Below the pieces are notes generated by a model. It had not been told where the DNA came from and did no database searches. It worked only from the letters and a program-made list of their open reading frames with translations. This document shows, in pieces, positions 26,587-34,985 of a DNA stretch of 64,000 nt. The DNA lies in the NCBI RefSeq assembly GCF_030812995.1, contig NZ_JAUSTT010000002.1, positions 186,001 to 250,000 of the forward strand, read 5' to 3'. The position numbers and the translations under genes are program-made. Position 1 is the first letter of the stretch; each line of letters starts with the position of its first letter. Origin of the DNA: Bacillus chungangensis. Lineage in GTDB: Bacteria; Bacillota; Bacilli; Bacillales; Bacillaceae_C.

Positions 26587-27435
26587 TTAATAGTCATACA
26601 CACCACGACCTGTCTTGCGGCCAAGCCTTCCTGCTTTCACATATTTTTCTAACAAAGGGGCAGGCCGATATTTTTCGCCAAGCTTTTCGTGCAAATATTG
26701 AAGATTGTACAATCTCGTATCAAGCCCCACTAAATCAGCGAGCTCAAATGGCCCCATCGGATAATGCAAGCCAAGCTTTACAGCTTTATCAATATCTTCA
26801 GGCGTGCCAATTCCTTCTTGCAGCATATAGAATGCTTCATTTCCAATTAATGCACTCAATCTGCTCGTTACAAAGCCGGGAAATTCATTGATAATGACTG
26901 TCTCTTTCCCCATGCGAGCAGCAGCATTTTTGACGAATGCTACTGTTTGTTCACTCGTTTCCATACCTTTTACAATTTCTATGAGCTGCATTTGATGGAC
27001 AGGGTTAAAAAAATGCATGGCAACGACTGCGTGCGGCCGGTTCGTAAAAGAACCAATTTCTGTTGGGCTCATCGTTGATGTATTTGTTGCCAATACACAG
27101 TCTTTTTTAGCAAATTTGTCCAGCTGTCTAAAGACGTTGCGTTTCATCTCTATTTGCTCCGGGACAGCTTCTATTATAAGATCAGCACCATTTACCGCAT
27201 TTTCAAGATTTGCTTCATAAAAGAGCCTATCTTCGGCTTTTTTCTTTTCAGCTTCTGAAATTTTGCCTCGCTGCAGCCCTTTTTTAAACAAACTGTCATT
27301 TTCTTGCTGTGCCTTTCGTAAGGCTTCTTTATCAATATCATGAAGCTTTACGAAAAACCCATTCAGTGCTGCAACGTAGGCAATTCCTCTTCCCATTACA
27401 CCGGAACCGATAACCGTTATTTGCTGCTGAGGCAT
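26587..27435 (-). CDS. paaH: 3-hydroxyacyl-CoA dehydrogenase, PaaH-like
   Basis: The frame extends to 27495, but GGAGAG before ATG 27435 and the family N-terminus MPQQQITVIGSGVMGRGIAY place the start there (282 residues). The NAD-binding motif is GSGVMGRG. Catalytic His is in MHFFNPVH, and NEFPGFVTSRL and GPFELADLVGLD are the usual C-domain signatures. In the Paa pathway PaaH oxidises 3-hydroxyadipyl-CoA to 3-oxoadipyl-CoA. A single-domain enzyme of this length also serves butyrate-type beta-oxidation; operon context favours PaaH. Confidence 0.85.
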   Translation of the reverse strand: MPQQQITVIGSGVMGRGIAYVAALNGFFVKLHDIDKEALRKAQQENDSLFKKGLQRGKISEAEKKKAEDRLFYEANLENAVNGADLIIEAVPEQIEMKRNVFRQLDKFAKKDCVLATNTSTMSPTEIGSFTNRPHAVVAMHFFNPVHQMQLIEIVKGMETSEQTVAFVKNAAARMGKETVIINEFPGFVTSRLSALIGNEAFYMLQEGIGTPEDIDKAVKLGLHYPMGPFELADLVGLDTRLYNLQYLHEKLGEKYRPAPLLEKYVKAGRLGRKTGRGVYDY

Positions 27436-27476
27436 ACGCACTTCTCTCCTTTGCCAATGCCCATTATTCAAACACA

Positions 27477-28250
27477 CTATTTTCCTTGAAAACAAGCCTT
27501 TCTTTTTTCTAAAAAAGCAGCGATGCCTTCACGATGATCTTCTGTCCGTCCTGCAATTCGCTGGGCATAAGCTTCCTTTTCAAGCATTTCATATAGGCTT
27601 TCTTCCCAACTTTGCACTGTATAACGTTTAATCAGACCAATTGCTTTTGTCGGCATTTTTGCAATATTTTCAGCAAATCGTGCTGCTTCTTCCTCCCAGT
27701 TTGCTTCTGTAAACAGCTTTGTTGCTATCCCAAGCTCCAATGCCTTCACTGCAGACAGCTTTTCACCGAGAATAGCAAGCTCCAATGCTTTCGCATGCCC
27801 TACGATTCTTGGCAAATGATAAAGAAGACCAGTATCTGGGACTAAACCAACATGGATGAAAGCTGCTAAAAAACTCGCTTTTTCGGATACAATACGGAAA
27901 TCACAAGCAAGCGCCAAACTAAAGCCAGCACCGGCAGCAACGCCATTTACTGCAGCGATTACTGGCTTTTCAAGATTGGAAAGCTGTTGAATCATAGGGT
28001 TATATTGATTTCTGACAATGGAGCCATAATCAGCACCAATATGAACACTGTCGAGATCCTGGCCAGAGCAAAATGCTCGCCCTGCACCAGTAATGACAAT
28101 TGCACGCACTTCGTCGTTTTTGGCAGCACTTTTTAACGCTTCTGTTAATTCGGCCAACATTTGTTCCGTAAAAGCATTTAATTGAGCTGGACGATTAAGT
28201 GTAATCGTTAAGACATGATGATGAACATCAGATAATATCGTTTTGTACAT
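27477..28250 (-). CDS. paaG: Ring-epoxide isomerase of the crotonase family, PaaG-like
   Basis: This is a 257-residue crotonase fold protein. Both glutamates used by hydratases are missing: GAGFSLALACD has Ser where GGxE is expected, and the FxxPE position reads FLAAFIHVG. Instead GLVPDTG carries the Asp typical of PaaG, the 1,2-epoxyphenylacetyl-CoA isomerase that makes the oxepin-CoA. The oxyanion segments AFCSGQDLDS and VAAGAG are intact. It lies 12 bases downstream of the PaaF-like hydratase gene. Confidence 0.88.
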   Translation of the reverse strand: MYKTILSDVHHHVLTITLNRPAQLNAFTEQMLAELTEALKSAAKNDEVRAIVITGAGRAFCSGQDLDSVHIGADYGSIVRNQYNPMIQQLSNLEKPVIAAVNGVAAGAGFSLALACDFRIVSEKASFLAAFIHVGLVPDTGLLYHLPRIVGHAKALELAILGEKLSAVKALELGIATKLFTEANWEEEAARFAENIAKMPTKAIGLIKRYTVQSWEESLYEMLEKEAYAQRIAGRTEDHREGIAAFLEKRKACFQGK

Positions 28251-28262
28251 GTGATAACCCCC

Positions 28263-29039
28263 TCAAGATCCTTTAAAATGAGGTGTTCTCTTTTCTATAA
28301 ATGCTTTCATGCCCTCTTTTTGATCCTCTGAAGCAAAGAGCAAATAGAAATTTTTCCGTTCATATTGCATTCCTTCATATAAGGAATAGTCGACGGCTTT
28401 ATTAACCGCTTCTTTTATAAGGCGGATAGAGAGCGGCGGCTTTTGGGCAATTGTTTTTGCAAAGTTGTATGCTTCTTCCATTAATAATTCTGGAGCGATC
28501 ACCCGATTAAGAAAACCACCTGCTTTTGCTTCCTTCGCACTCATCATCGCACCAGAGAAAAGCCACTCAAGTGCTTTCTTCTTTCCCATTTGCTTTGTCA
28601 ACAACTGCGTGCCGCCAGCTCCTGGCATAACACCTAGATTTACTTCAGGAAAGCCGAATTGTGTTCCCTCCGCTGCAAATAACACATCACATGCCAACGC
28701 CAATTCAAACCCTCCCCCAAGTACAAATCCATGAACAGCCCCGATCAATGGCTTTTTTAATAAAAAGAGCCGATCCCAATCAGCAAATTGATTCATTAGC
28801 TCCATTTGAATGGCATGATCATATGCCATCTCTTCTATGTCTGCGCCAGCGGCAAACGCACGGCCATTGCCGCTGATCATCATTATCCGAATCTCATCAT
28901 CGCGGTCCAATTGTTCTAAGGCAGCGATGATTTCACGAACCATTTCTCGATTTAAAGCATTTAAAACATGTGGTCTATTAAGCTTCACCATCCCAATTTG
29001 TTCGTCTTTTGCTACTTGAAGATAAGTAAACTCAGTCAT
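28263..29039 (-). CDS. paaF: Enoyl-CoA hydratase, PaaF-like
   Basis: The start is ATG 29039 with GAGGAG four bases upstream; the longer frame to 29081 lacks a ribosome site. The 258-residue crotonase keeps both catalytic glutamates (LGGGFELALACD and FGFPEVNLG) and PGAGGTQ, so it should be a true hydratase acting on 2,3-dehydroadipyl-CoA. Its first codons overlap the end of the EthD-like gene by 8 bases. Confidence 0.87.
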   Translation of the reverse strand: MTEFTYLQVAKDEQIGMVKLNRPHVLNALNREMVREIIAALEQLDRDDEIRIMMISGNGRAFAAGADIEEMAYDHAIQMELMNQFADWDRLFLLKKPLIGAVHGFVLGGGFELALACDVLFAAEGTQFGFPEVNLGVMPGAGGTQLLTKQMGKKKALEWLFSGAMMSAKEAKAGGFLNRVIAPELLMEEAYNFAKTIAQKPPLSIRLIKEAVNKAVDYSLYEGMQYERKNFYLLFASEDQKEGMKAFIEKRTPHFKGS

Positions 29040-29337
29040 TCGTCTCCTCACCAAACATAAATGAAACAATATTCCCAGCAAAAGTCATGACGTCTTTACC
29101 TGATGCTTTTGATTCCGGAGTTTTCGCCGCTTTTTGAAATGCTGCTTCACTTTCATACATCATTTCACACATGAGATAATATGGACTTTCTCCTCTTGGG
29201 GCGCCAGTCATTTTCGTTACTCTTATTTCCTTGAGCCCTGGAATTTTTGCTGTCAATGGAAGATGGGTTTGAAAATAATGCTCATCAAACGCTTTCGGAT
29301 TTTCCGGTTGTTTAAATAGTGCAATCATTTTGAACAT
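29032..29337 (-). CDS. EthD-family small protein in the paa operon (101 aa)
   Basis: This is a 101-residue ferredoxin-like alpha-beta-barrel protein. MIALFKQPENPKAFDEHYFQ and HLPLTAKIPGL match the EthD pattern with its conserved His. It sits between paaD and paaF and overlaps both genes, so it is translationally coupled to the pathway. EthD proteins accompany ring- or ether-attacking oxygenases, but their reaction is mostly unknown. It occupies the position where Gram-negative operons carry the reductase gene paaE. Confidence 0.8.
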   Translation of the reverse strand: MFKMIALFKQPENPKAFDEHYFQTHLPLTAKIPGLKEIRVTKMTGAPRGESPYYLMCEMMYESEAAFQKAAKTPESKASGKDVMTFAGNIVSFMFGEETND

Positions 29338-29837
29338 GAATGATACTCCCTTTCTTTTTGAAAAATTGGCTTCATCGCCTCAAATGGATTTTTACAAGCT
29401 TTACAATAAAGCATGCTGCGGCAAGCAGCAGGTCCAAACACATTTTCCAATACTGTATGAAGAGACTCACAATAAGGGCAAGCAACTGTCCACTGTCCTT
29501 GTCTAAATGGAGGAGCAGGGGGAGGTGCAATGCCAAATTTTTTTAACTTTTCTCTCCCTTCTTTTGTAATGCGGTCAGAAGTCCAAGGCGGAGCATAAAT
29601 GAATTCAACTTCCGCTCGATCTCCCATTGCTTCCACAGCTTGTATCAGATTATCTTTGATCATATCTATTGCAGGACAACCTAAAAATGTCGGCAGTACT
29701 TTAATTAAAATACAATCATCATGCATGACTATATCCTCAATCATGCCAAGCTCGACAACACTTATCACCGGAATTTCAGGATCTTTTACAGTTTGCAATC
29801 GTTCAAAAATCTTTGTTTTTTTCCGTTCGACATCCAT
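29325..29837 (-). CDS. paaD: PaaD-like DUF59 iron-sulphur assembly protein with zinc ribbon
   Basis: I start at ATG 29837, six bases after AGGGTG (170 residues); a GTG three codons upstream is less likely. The N-terminal MIP18/DUF59 domain has VKDPEIPVISVVELGMI and the Cys-containing LPTFLGCPA. The C-terminal half has APPPAPPF and a four-Cys ribbon CPYC...CKAC, as in PaaD. PaaD helps mature the iron centres of the PaaABC(E) epoxidase. It overlaps the EthD-like gene by 13 bases. Confidence 0.88.
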   Translation of the reverse strand: MDVERKKTKIFERLQTVKDPEIPVISVVELGMIEDIVMHDDCILIKVLPTFLGCPAIDMIKDNLIQAVEAMGDRAEVEFIYAPPWTSDRITKEGREKLKKFGIAPPPAPPFRQGQWTVACPYCESLHTVLENVFGPAACRSMLYCKACKNPFEAMKPIFQKEREYHSCSK

Positions 29838-29868
29838 ATACGTCACCCTTTACATGTAATGCCTGCTT

Positions 29869-30690
29869 TTACCATACAGTGTGCGGATCTAAATCATATA
29901 CTTCACTAAGCGTCGCAAGTGCTGCTTTTAAATCGCCCGTATGCTCTCCTTTGCGACCATCGCCGCTGTTCATTTGAGGATCACCTGGATAAGGAACATT
30001 TACTTTAGAAAAAATCTTTTTCATTTCCACGATAAAACGAGTATGGAATGCTGACTCCGCTTCTAGCAATTGACTTTTTACCATTCTGTCTCCTATTGGC
30101 CCAAATGAAAGGACACCTGCAAATTCTCCCCATACCTGTTTAATCGCTGCTTCCATTCTTTTCCTTGCTTCGCCGCCGCTAAGACATAGCTGTTGAAACC
30201 AAACCTTCCAATGCATCACATGATAATGAAGCTCCACTTGGATGTTTGCTGCAAGTTGTGCCAAAGGCTCAAACGAGGACTTTTCAAGAACATGAAGTTT
30301 TTCTTGCTTATAAACACTATAGAAATAGTGGCGCACTACAGCAAAAGCCCAATCAAATCGCGGTTCTTCTAGGTATGTTCCTGTTCCATTTGCAAGCTCT
30401 AGCAGCACTGCATTCCTTCTTTCAGAAGCAGGCCGTTCATGGGCTATTACATTTGCCTTACCTTCTCCTAATGTTTCTAACAGCTCATAGTACAATACTG
30501 CATGACCCATCGTATCTTGATTAATAGATGAAAAGGCGATGTCTTCTTCAATATGCGGGGCAAGGCCTAACCATTCTGAGCCGCGAAAGGCTAAAACGAA
30601 GTCATCATCTGCTAATTGATAGAGCAATTCTATTAACGCCTGCTTATCCTCTATTAATTGGACTTTCTCTGGAGAGCTCTTACTTGTCAC
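29869..30690 (-). CDS. paaC: Phenylacetyl-CoA epoxidase structural subunit PaaC
   Basis: The likely start is GTG 30690, inside the last codons of paaB and nine bases after a run of G; the frame upstream to 30744 has no ribosome site. The 273-residue ferritin-like protein has LADDDFVLAFRGSEWLGLAP, EEDIAFSSINQDTMGHA and RYDWAF-like PRFDWAFAVVRHY. PaaC is the inactive partner of PaaA in the epoxidase complex. Confidence 0.87.
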   Translation of the reverse strand: MTSKSSPEKVQLIEDKQALIELLYQLADDDFVLAFRGSEWLGLAPHIEEDIAFSSINQDTMGHAVLYYELLETLGEGKANVIAHERPASERRNAVLLELANGTGTYLEEPRFDWAFAVVRHYFYSVYKQEKLHVLEKSSFEPLAQLAANIQVELHYHVMHWKVWFQQLCLSGGEARKRMEAAIKQVWGEFAGVLSFGPIGDRMVKSQLLEAESAFHTRFIVEMKKIFSKVNVPYPGDPQMNSGDGRKGEHTGDLKAALATLSEVYDLDPHTVW

Positions 30691-31045
30691 GCTGTTTTTC
30701 CCCCCATGATAATATTTCTTTCTCATCCAGCATTTGCTGCTCATAATGCCGCCATTTTTTTCGCAAATATCCGTAGCCTTTTGTCATGCGATAATCTTTA
30801 TTATTTAATCGCTGTAAAGAAGCCCTTTCTGCCGGCTGAAGCATGCTAATATCAGAACGCTTTACAACCCAAAGATCTACAGCAGACTCACGACGCAAAA
30901 AATTTTCTTGCGCCATTACAATGGCAATTTCATGATTTGGTGCTAGTAAACTAAATTGGTGCTGAAAATGAGCAAGATCTGTCTTTTTACTAAAAACTTC
31001 AAAAACTTCATAAAAGGATTCAGTTGAAGCTCGTTGATTTTGCAA
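30680..31045 (-). CDS. paaB: Phenylacetyl-CoA epoxidase subunit PaaB
   Basis: A TTG start follows AAAGGAG by 11 bases. The 121-residue protein keeps the PaaB features FYEVFEVFSKK near the N-terminus and AQENFLRRESAVDLWVV in the middle. PaaB links PaaAC heterodimers into the active complex. It overlaps paaC by 11 bases and lies 110 bases downstream of paaA. The C-terminal 25 residues, rich in Lys and Glu, extend beyond the core. Confidence 0.85.
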   Translation of the reverse strand: MQNQRASTESFYEVFEVFSKKTDLAHFQHQFSLLAPNHEIAIVMAQENFLRRESAVDLWVVKRSDISMLQPAERASLQRLNNKDYRMTKGYGYLRKKWRHYEQQMLDEKEILSWGEKQRDK

Positions 31046-31155
31046 AGCTCTGCCTACTCCTTTCTTGTATTTGTCGATGTACCGTTGATTAGCATTGAAT
31101 GTTATGGTTAACCAATATGAAGGTGCAGCACTCCAATCTACAGAAATAATCGTTC

Positions 31156-32118
31156 CTATCCAGTTTTTTTAACACTAAGTGCTTCTCTTACCCAGCGATG
31201 ATCCTCAAATGCAAGCTTTCGCAGTCGCAAGCGATCTTTCGATTTAGGGCCATGATTGGCAATGATTTTTTTAAACAGCTTCCAATCTGGCTGCCGATAT
31301 ACCCATTGGCCAGTTGCTTTGTCTACAAACATCGTTTCATCTGGAAGCGTTAAGCCTAATGCTTTGATTCGTGGAACATATTTAGCAAAGAAATCTTGTC
31401 TGAGTTCTTCATTTGTTTTTGTCCGAATTTTATATTTTATCGTGATGTCCTGCTTAGAGGAACCGGTTGTATTTGCACTTTTTGGCCCAAAAAACATGAG
31501 CAGCGGCTCCCACCAGCGATTTAAAGCAGCCTGGAGCATGTCTCGTTGTTCAGCCGTCCCTTCTGCCAAAGCTATTACAATTGCTTCCCCATGCTGTGCA
31601 TGAAAAACTTCCTCGGCACAAATACGCTGCAATGCTCTAGCATACGGGCCATAAGAGCCTTTAAGCATATTCGTTTGTGTCATAATAGCAGCCCCATCTA
31701 CGAGCCAAGCAATCATCCCTGCATCAGCCCAAGTTGGCGCCTCCATATGAAAAACATTATGAAACTTTAATTTTCCAGTAAAAAGATCAGCCATTAAATC
31801 ATCCCGCGTTTTTCCGAACGGTTTTAATAAATCTTCCGTCACCCGGAGAAGCAGCTGTCCATGCCCCATTTCATCCTGCACCTTTGCCATAATTGCCAAT
31901 TTCCTTCTTAGTGACGGTGCTTTAGGGACCCATTCCTTTTCTGGGAGCGCCCCCATAATCTCACTAATGCCATGCATGGAAATAAGCTTAATAAGCGCCA
32001 CTCTGTAATCATCAGGCATCCAATCGTCCGCTTCGATTTTTTCACCTTGCTGAATCCGCTCCATAAAAGCAGCGAGCTTGTCTTCTTCTGATAATGAATC
32101 CCATCCTTGAAAAGCCAT
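31156..32118 (-). CDS. paaA: Phenylacetyl-CoA epoxidase catalytic subunit PaaA
   Basis: This 320-residue di-iron ferritin-like protein starts at ATG with AAGGGG upstream. Metal-binding helices show KVQDEMGHGQLLLR and CAEEVFHAQHGEA, each with the Glu and His expected for a carboxylate-bridged di-iron site. The C-terminal half has RTKTNEELRQDFFAKYVPR and the ending KLAFEDHRWVREAL, as in PaaA. The enzyme inserts one oxygen atom across C1-C2 of phenylacetyl-CoA. It is the first gene of the 15.8-kb minus-strand block. Confidence 0.92.
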   Translation of the reverse strand: MAFQGWDSLSEEDKLAAFMERIQQGEKIEADDWMPDDYRVALIKLISMHGISEIMGALPEKEWVPKAPSLRRKLAIMAKVQDEMGHGQLLLRVTEDLLKPFGKTRDDLMADLFTGKLKFHNVFHMEAPTWADAGMIAWLVDGAAIMTQTNMLKGSYGPYARALQRICAEEVFHAQHGEAIVIALAEGTAEQRDMLQAALNRWWEPLLMFFGPKSANTTGSSKQDITIKYKIRTKTNEELRQDFFAKYVPRIKALGLTLPDETMFVDKATGQWVYRQPDWKLFKKIIANHGPKSKDRLRLRKLAFEDHRWVREALSVKKTG

Positions 32119-32606
32119 GCCAATCCCCTTTCAATATCCCTCTTGCACAAGTCATTACAATACTATTAACGAACGCGATAAAGACTTATAGTCGCCAGTA
32201 AACACTTTTAAGCAGAGCTAGTATCTTAAAGTTCCGCTTTATCGTATATAAATGATGGGCAACTAAAACCATTGAAAACGCTTCCTTTTTTTGTTGTTTA
32301 AATAGAATGACAGAAGGGGTGATTTTCTCAAACAGCCGAATAAAGCCTCTCGCGTTAAAAATGTTGAACTACTAAAATAGTATGACGCTGTTTCTTTAAT
32401 CATGACAAACTTCGGTATAATTGCCCTTGCAAACGAAAAACTGCAACTCAAAAAGAGTGAAGTTAATCATATAAGATAAGCTTTATAAAGTGTACGAAAG
32501 CCTTCGTTTTCGTTGATACAAGCTCACCGATTAATAGAAATCAAAAGCATCAATAATAAAGCGACAAATGGTTTATGGTCCTAAGCAAAATATGTTGAAA
32601 AAATGA
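32119..32606. other. Upstream region of paaA
   Basis: About 490 bases without a gene separate paaA from the terminator of yhgE. No regulator gene (PaaR or PaaX type) is here. A 62-codon minus-strand frame has no ribosome site. A cre-like site lies at 32273-32286. I could not identify a clear -35/-10 pair. Confidence 0.5.
32273..32286. promoter_or_regulatory. Candidate cre (CcpA) site upstream of paaA
   Basis: TGAAAACGCTTCCT agrees with the cre consensus TGWAANCGNTNWCA except at the W and the last A. It lies about 155 bases upstream of paaA, where carbon catabolite repression would be sensible. Confidence 0.35.
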
Positions 32607-32650
32607 TCAAAAAAAAGGGGCGACTCAAAATCGCTTTAGCGACTTGAGCC
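32607..32650 (-). terminator. Terminator after yhgE
   Basis: An imperfect stem pairs GGCTCAAGTCGC with GCGATTTTGAGTCGCC around TAAA, followed on the minus strand by CCCC and a run of eight T. It lies just downstream of the yhgE stop. Confidence 0.88.
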
Positions 32651-32664
32651 ACCACCTTCTCTTC

Positions 32665-34911
32665 TTAATTAGCTGTTGCTTCTTCTCCTTGGATATAAAA
32701 TTGGCGTTTATGTCTGGAAATAAAGTAGCCTAATGTCAATACCATAAAGCTAATGATAAAGATCATAAGAATTCCTAGGTTATTCCATAATACGCTGTAG
32801 TCTCCACTGGAGATGACTGCTTTATAAGCTTGCACCGAATATGTCATCGGTAATGCTAGATTTAATGGCTGCAATACTTTTGGAATTAATTCTAGTGGGA
32901 ATGTCCCTGCGCTTGTTGTTAATTGCAAGATTAACAGAATAATCGCTATAAAGCGGCCTGGATCAGCAAACAACGTCACAAGGAATTGAATTAATGTCAC
33001 AAATGTAAAGCTTGTAACTACTGTTGTTAAGATAAACAATGGAACACTTTGGACTTCAATTCCTAAGCCGAACAGCATAATCACCACTGCTAAGAACGAC
33101 TGAATCAGCCCAACAACTGCGATAACGCCAAATTTGCTCATAAACCATGTAAAACCGTTTTTTGGACGTTCAACAGGTTCACGCAAATGATAAACAATCG
33201 ATAACAAGAGCGCACCTACGAATAAACCTAATGATAAAAAGTATGGTGCAAATCCAGTACCATAGTTTGGCACTTTGTTGATTGGTTTACTCTCAACCTC
33301 TACAGGTTCTCCCATCATATCATATGTTTCGTCATTTGTTTGTACATCGCCAGCTTTATCTGCGGCTTCAAAAAGCTTATCTTTTAATTCTTTCGTTCCA
33401 TCTTCTAATTTATCTGTACCGTCTGCTAGCTCCTTCGAGCCATCAGCTAACTGATGGGTGCCATCGCTAATTTTTAGAGAACCTTCAGAAAGCTCTCCCA
33501 TTCCACTCAACAATTGAGTAGCACCATCCGATAACTTATTTGCCCCTGAGTTAGCTTCATTTAACTTCTCATGAAAAACATTCATACCAGCCAGTAATGT
33601 TTGATGGCCTTTTGCCAATTCTTGTGTACCTTCATGAAGAGCTGATGAACCGGCATAAAGTTCATTCAAGCCTGCTTTCAATTGCTGCTGGCCATTTGCT
33701 AATTCGCCGATACTTCCAGATAATGTTTGTGCACCCTTCTGCAGTTCACCAGAAGATTGCTGAAGCTGCTTCGTGCCATTAGCAACTTGTTCGCTGCCTT
33801 TTTCTAATTTAGTTATCTCTGGTGTTAATGATGCAAACTGACCGGCCAATTGTTGTTTTACTTCTTCCGGCAGCGGTAGCTGCTCAATGGATGCATTAAA
33901 TTTTGATAGCTCTGCTTGTAATTGCTGAATCCCTGCATGAACTTGATTTGCTCCAGCAGCGATATTTCCAGCTCCGCCTTGCAGTTCACCCATTTTTTGC
34001 GATAATGTGTTGGCGCCAGCCTGAATTTGTTCTGTACCGGCAATGACTTGCCCAGCTGCTGCATTTGCTTCACCTAAACCAGCATTGATTTGCCCTGCTC
34101 CAGATACAAGTTGATTTGCTCCAGCACCTGCATCGTTAGCACCTTTTACAAGCTGATCATGGCCAGAAGCCAATTGATTTAAGCCGCTTGCAAGCGTGTT
34201 TGTTCCCTCTGCCAACTCTTTTGTTCCTGATTGTGCTTTTGTCACACCATCTTTAAAGTCAATTGACTTTTCAGCTAATAGTTCTAAATTTTCTTTTAAT
34301 GTTTCAGAACCATCTTTTAGTTTTATTGCACCATCATTTAATTCGCCAGCACCATCACTAGCTTTATCAAATCCATCGGCCATTTCAGTAATACTATCAA
34401 AAATTGTCTCAGCATATGTAGCTGTTACTTCTTTAGAAATCGCTGCTTTAATTTCCTTTACAGCTGTTTCTCCAATTTGTGCAGATAGAAAGTTAAAGCT
34501 TTCATTTGGAACATAATGAAGTTCCAATTTTTTAGGTTGATCATCCATTAAAGTAGTTGCGTTTTCTGAGAAATTTTCAGGAATTTCTACTAAAATGTAG
34601 TATTTTTGCTTTTCAAGATCACGATAGCCTTCTTCTTTATTGACAAAGTGAAAATCGAATTCATTATTTTCCTTCAGCTTGTCAACAAGTTCTTTCCCTA
34701 AAGTCAAATCTTTTCCTTCAAATTCAGCGCCTTTATCATTATTGACAATGGCAACAGGCATATCTTCTAAATGTTCATATGGATCCCAAAACGCCCATAA
34801 GAACATGCCGCTGTAAAGAATCGGAATAAAAATAACCGCAATAATCGGAATCAATACTTTCCGATCTCGGAAAATCTCTTTCCATTCCGCTATAAAAAGC
34901 GATTTCTTCAT
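32665..34911 (-). CDS. yhgE: YhgE/Pip-domain membrane protein
   Basis: This 748-residue protein has one N-terminal helix (about 21-41), a long extracytoplasmic part, and five to six helices at the C-terminus (about 555-735) like an ABC-2 permease. The extracytoplasmic part (about 160-520) is made of degenerate repeats of the type L-x-x-G-x-x-x-L with Gly, Ala, Gln and Asp, for example SGANKLSDGATQLLSGMGEL. This layout matches YhgE of B. subtilis and the phage-infection protein Pip of Lactococcus. Relatives are also seen with type VII secretion. Regulation is probably by the TetR protein YhgD encoded just upstream. Confidence 0.9.
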   Translation of the reverse strand: MKKSLFIAEWKEIFRDRKVLIPIIAVIFIPILYSGMFLWAFWDPYEHLEDMPVAIVNNDKGAEFEGKDLTLGKELVDKLKENNEFDFHFVNKEEGYRDLEKQKYYILVEIPENFSENATTLMDDQPKKLELHYVPNESFNFLSAQIGETAVKEIKAAISKEVTATYAETIFDSITEMADGFDKASDGAGELNDGAIKLKDGSETLKENLELLAEKSIDFKDGVTKAQSGTKELAEGTNTLASGLNQLASGHDQLVKGANDAGAGANQLVSGAGQINAGLGEANAAAGQVIAGTEQIQAGANTLSQKMGELQGGAGNIAAGANQVHAGIQQLQAELSKFNASIEQLPLPEEVKQQLAGQFASLTPEITKLEKGSEQVANGTKQLQQSSGELQKGAQTLSGSIGELANGQQQLKAGLNELYAGSSALHEGTQELAKGHQTLLAGMNVFHEKLNEANSGANKLSDGATQLLSGMGELSEGSLKISDGTHQLADGSKELADGTDKLEDGTKELKDKLFEAADKAGDVQTNDETYDMMGEPVEVESKPINKVPNYGTGFAPYFLSLGLFVGALLLSIVYHLREPVERPKNGFTWFMSKFGVIAVVGLIQSFLAVVIMLFGLGIEVQSVPLFILTTVVTSFTFVTLIQFLVTLFADPGRFIAIILLILQLTTSAGTFPLELIPKVLQPLNLALPMTYSVQAYKAVISSGDYSVLWNNLGILMIFIISFMVLTLGYFISRHKRQFYIQGEEATAN

Positions 34912-34985
34912 TTTTTCATCTCCCTCCTATATACATTGACCAATCTGTTCATTTAGTCATTTCATTGTAAAAAAGAGTTGGATCA

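Noticed and set aside
32263-32451. 62-codon minus-strand frame upstream of paaA
   Set aside because: No ribosome site, low-complexity composition; not considered a gene.
32665-34911. yhgE as a type VII secretion component with local effectors
   Set aside because: No Ess/Yuk genes, WXG100 or LXG proteins are nearby; it is the ordinary yhgD-yhgE pair.
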